6,894 nt of DNA from Bdellovibrionaceae bacterium UBA5009 (GTDB lineage Bacteria > Bdellovibrionota > Bdellovibrionia > Bdellovibrionales > Bdellovibrionaceae): assembly GCA_002396665.1 (NCBI GenBank), contig DGYJ01000083.1, forward strand, positions 16,455-23,348, read 5' to 3'. The translations under genes and the position numbers were made by a program. The notes beneath the pieces were generated by a model that saw nothing but the letters and a program-made list of their open reading frames with translations, was not told where the DNA came from and made no database searches. Each line of letters begins with the position of its first letter. The first letter of the stretch is position 1. Of the stretch, positions 6,393 through 6,894 are shown piece by piece.

Positions 6393-6767
6393 TTAAACGG
6401 CTTTTTTCTTGTTAGCTACAGTCTTCTTAGGTCCTTTACGAGTACGAGCATTAGAACGAGTGTTCTGACCACGAACAGGCAAACCTTTACGATGACGTGT
6501 TCCACGGTAGCAGTTCAAATCCATCAAACGCTTGATAGAAAGACCTGTTTCACGGCGCAAATCACCTTCTACTTTAAAATTCTGCTCAACATACGAACGG
6601 ATTTTTGCAATCAATTCATCTGATAAACCTTCTGTACGAAGATCATGTGGAATTTTAGCAAATTCACAAATTTGCTTCGCGCGAGGACGACCAATTCCGA
6701 AAATATAAGTTAATGCTACTTCAACTCGCTTATTACGAGGTAAGTCAACACCTAGAATACGTGCCAT
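6393..6767 (-). CDS. rpsM: 30S ribosomal protein S13 (uS13)
   Basis: 124 residues, typical of bacterial S13. It opens with M-A-R-I-L-G-V-D-L-P, followed by the helical motif Y-I-F-G-I-G-R-P-R-A-K at 21-31. The highly conserved rRNA/tRNA-contacting tail Y-R-G-T-R-H-R-K-G-L-P-V-R-G-Q-x-T is at 87-103, then a lysine-rich end. S13 sits in the 30S head and contacts P-site tRNA and the 50S subunit (bridge B1). It begins only 4 nt after rpmJ, with its ribosome binding site inside the rpmJ coding sequence. In E. coli the S4-responsive leader lies directly before this gene; here there is no room for a comparable untranslated leader. Confidence 0.98.
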   Translation of the reverse strand: MARILGVDLPRNKRVEVALTYIFGIGRPRAKQICEFAKIPHDLRTEGLSDELIAKIRSYVEQNFKVEGDLRRETGLSIKRLMDLNCYRGTRHRKGLPVRGQNTRSNARTRKGPKKTVANKKKAV

Positions 6768-6771
6768 AACT

Positions 6772-6885
6772 CTATCCCTGCCTTTGCTTATGCTTAGGGT
6801 TTTCGCAAATCACTCGAATAACACCCTTACGCTTAATGATTTTACATTTATTACATATTTTTTTAACTGATGGTCTAACCTTCAT
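6772..6885 (-). CDS. rpmJ: 50S ribosomal protein L36 (bL36), zinc-binding C+ form
   Basis: A 37-codon gene that reads M-K-V-R-P-S-V-K-K-I-C and ends in H-K-Q-R-Q-G before a TAG. The length and the M-K-V-R-x-S-V-K start are those of L36. The zinc ligands C11, C14, C27 and H32 are all present, so this is the zinc-ribbon (C+) form. L36 is a small late-assembling protein of the 50S subunit. A GGGTG a few nt before the ATG may be its ribosome binding site, at the window edge. In many bacteria rpmJ follows infA or secY, so those genes would be expected beyond the right edge. It is probably co-transcribed and translationally coupled with rpsM. Confidence 0.96.
   Translation of the reverse strand: MKVRPSVKKICNKCKIIKRKGVIRVICENPKHKQRQG
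6775..6779 (-). promoter_or_regulatory. Ribosome binding site of rpsM within the end of rpmJ
   Basis: On the minus strand AGGGA lies 7 nt before the ATG at 6767 and covers the last codons of rpmJ, so ribosomes finishing L36 pass directly over the S13 initiation site. Confidence 0.65.
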
Positions 6886-6894
6886 AATGCACCC

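Overview
The window looks like chromosomal DNA from an AT-leaning Gram-negative (diderm) bacterium. Two things point to a deltaproteobacterial or Bdellovibrio-like lineage: the style of RpoA (an N-terminus with a W-R-x-x-I-x-P-K-G pattern and a proline-rich tail after the CTD) and an outer-membrane-associated TIGR03546/TIGR03545 gene pair. This placement is recognised from memory, not from a search, and is tentative below the level of 'diderm, proteobacteria-like'.

Left half, plus strand (1-3120): three closely spaced envelope genes. The first is the C-terminal part of a polytopic membrane protein of the UPF0104 / lysylphosphatidylglycerol-synthase transmembrane family, cut by the left edge. 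Next come a small DUF2062-like membrane protein (TIGR03546 type) and a 649-residue, single-pass, coiled-coil-rich protein with a large presumed periplasmic part (TIGR03545 type). Each of the last two starts has a clear Shine-Dalgarno site, and the gaps are 40 and 10 nt. No function is established for the TIGR pair. The context suggests envelope or lipid-related work, which is inference.

Middle (3117-3735), minus strand: a membrane-anchored thioredoxin-fold protein of the TlpA/ResA type. Its stop codon overlaps the stop of the convergent TIGR03545 gene inside a single CTAG. Just upstream of its start sits a strong intrinsic terminator hairpin that ends the ribosomal operon.

Right half, minus strand (3761-6885): the alpha-operon block in transcription order rpmJ - rpsM - rpsK - rpsD - rpoA - rplQ. 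It encodes L36, S13, S11, S4, the RNA polymerase alpha subunit and L17, with gaps of only 4 to 20 nt. rpmJ (37 codons) is easy to miss because of its length. The operon promoter lies beyond the right edge. All six genes appear intact, and L17 carries a long basic C-terminal extension.

No RNA genes, CRISPR arrays, insertion sequences or attachment sites were seen. No gene-free stretch exceeds about 75 nt. Most of the window is ordinary core genome. The parts worth a second look are the uncharacterised envelope gene cluster and the compact junction around 3117-3735.
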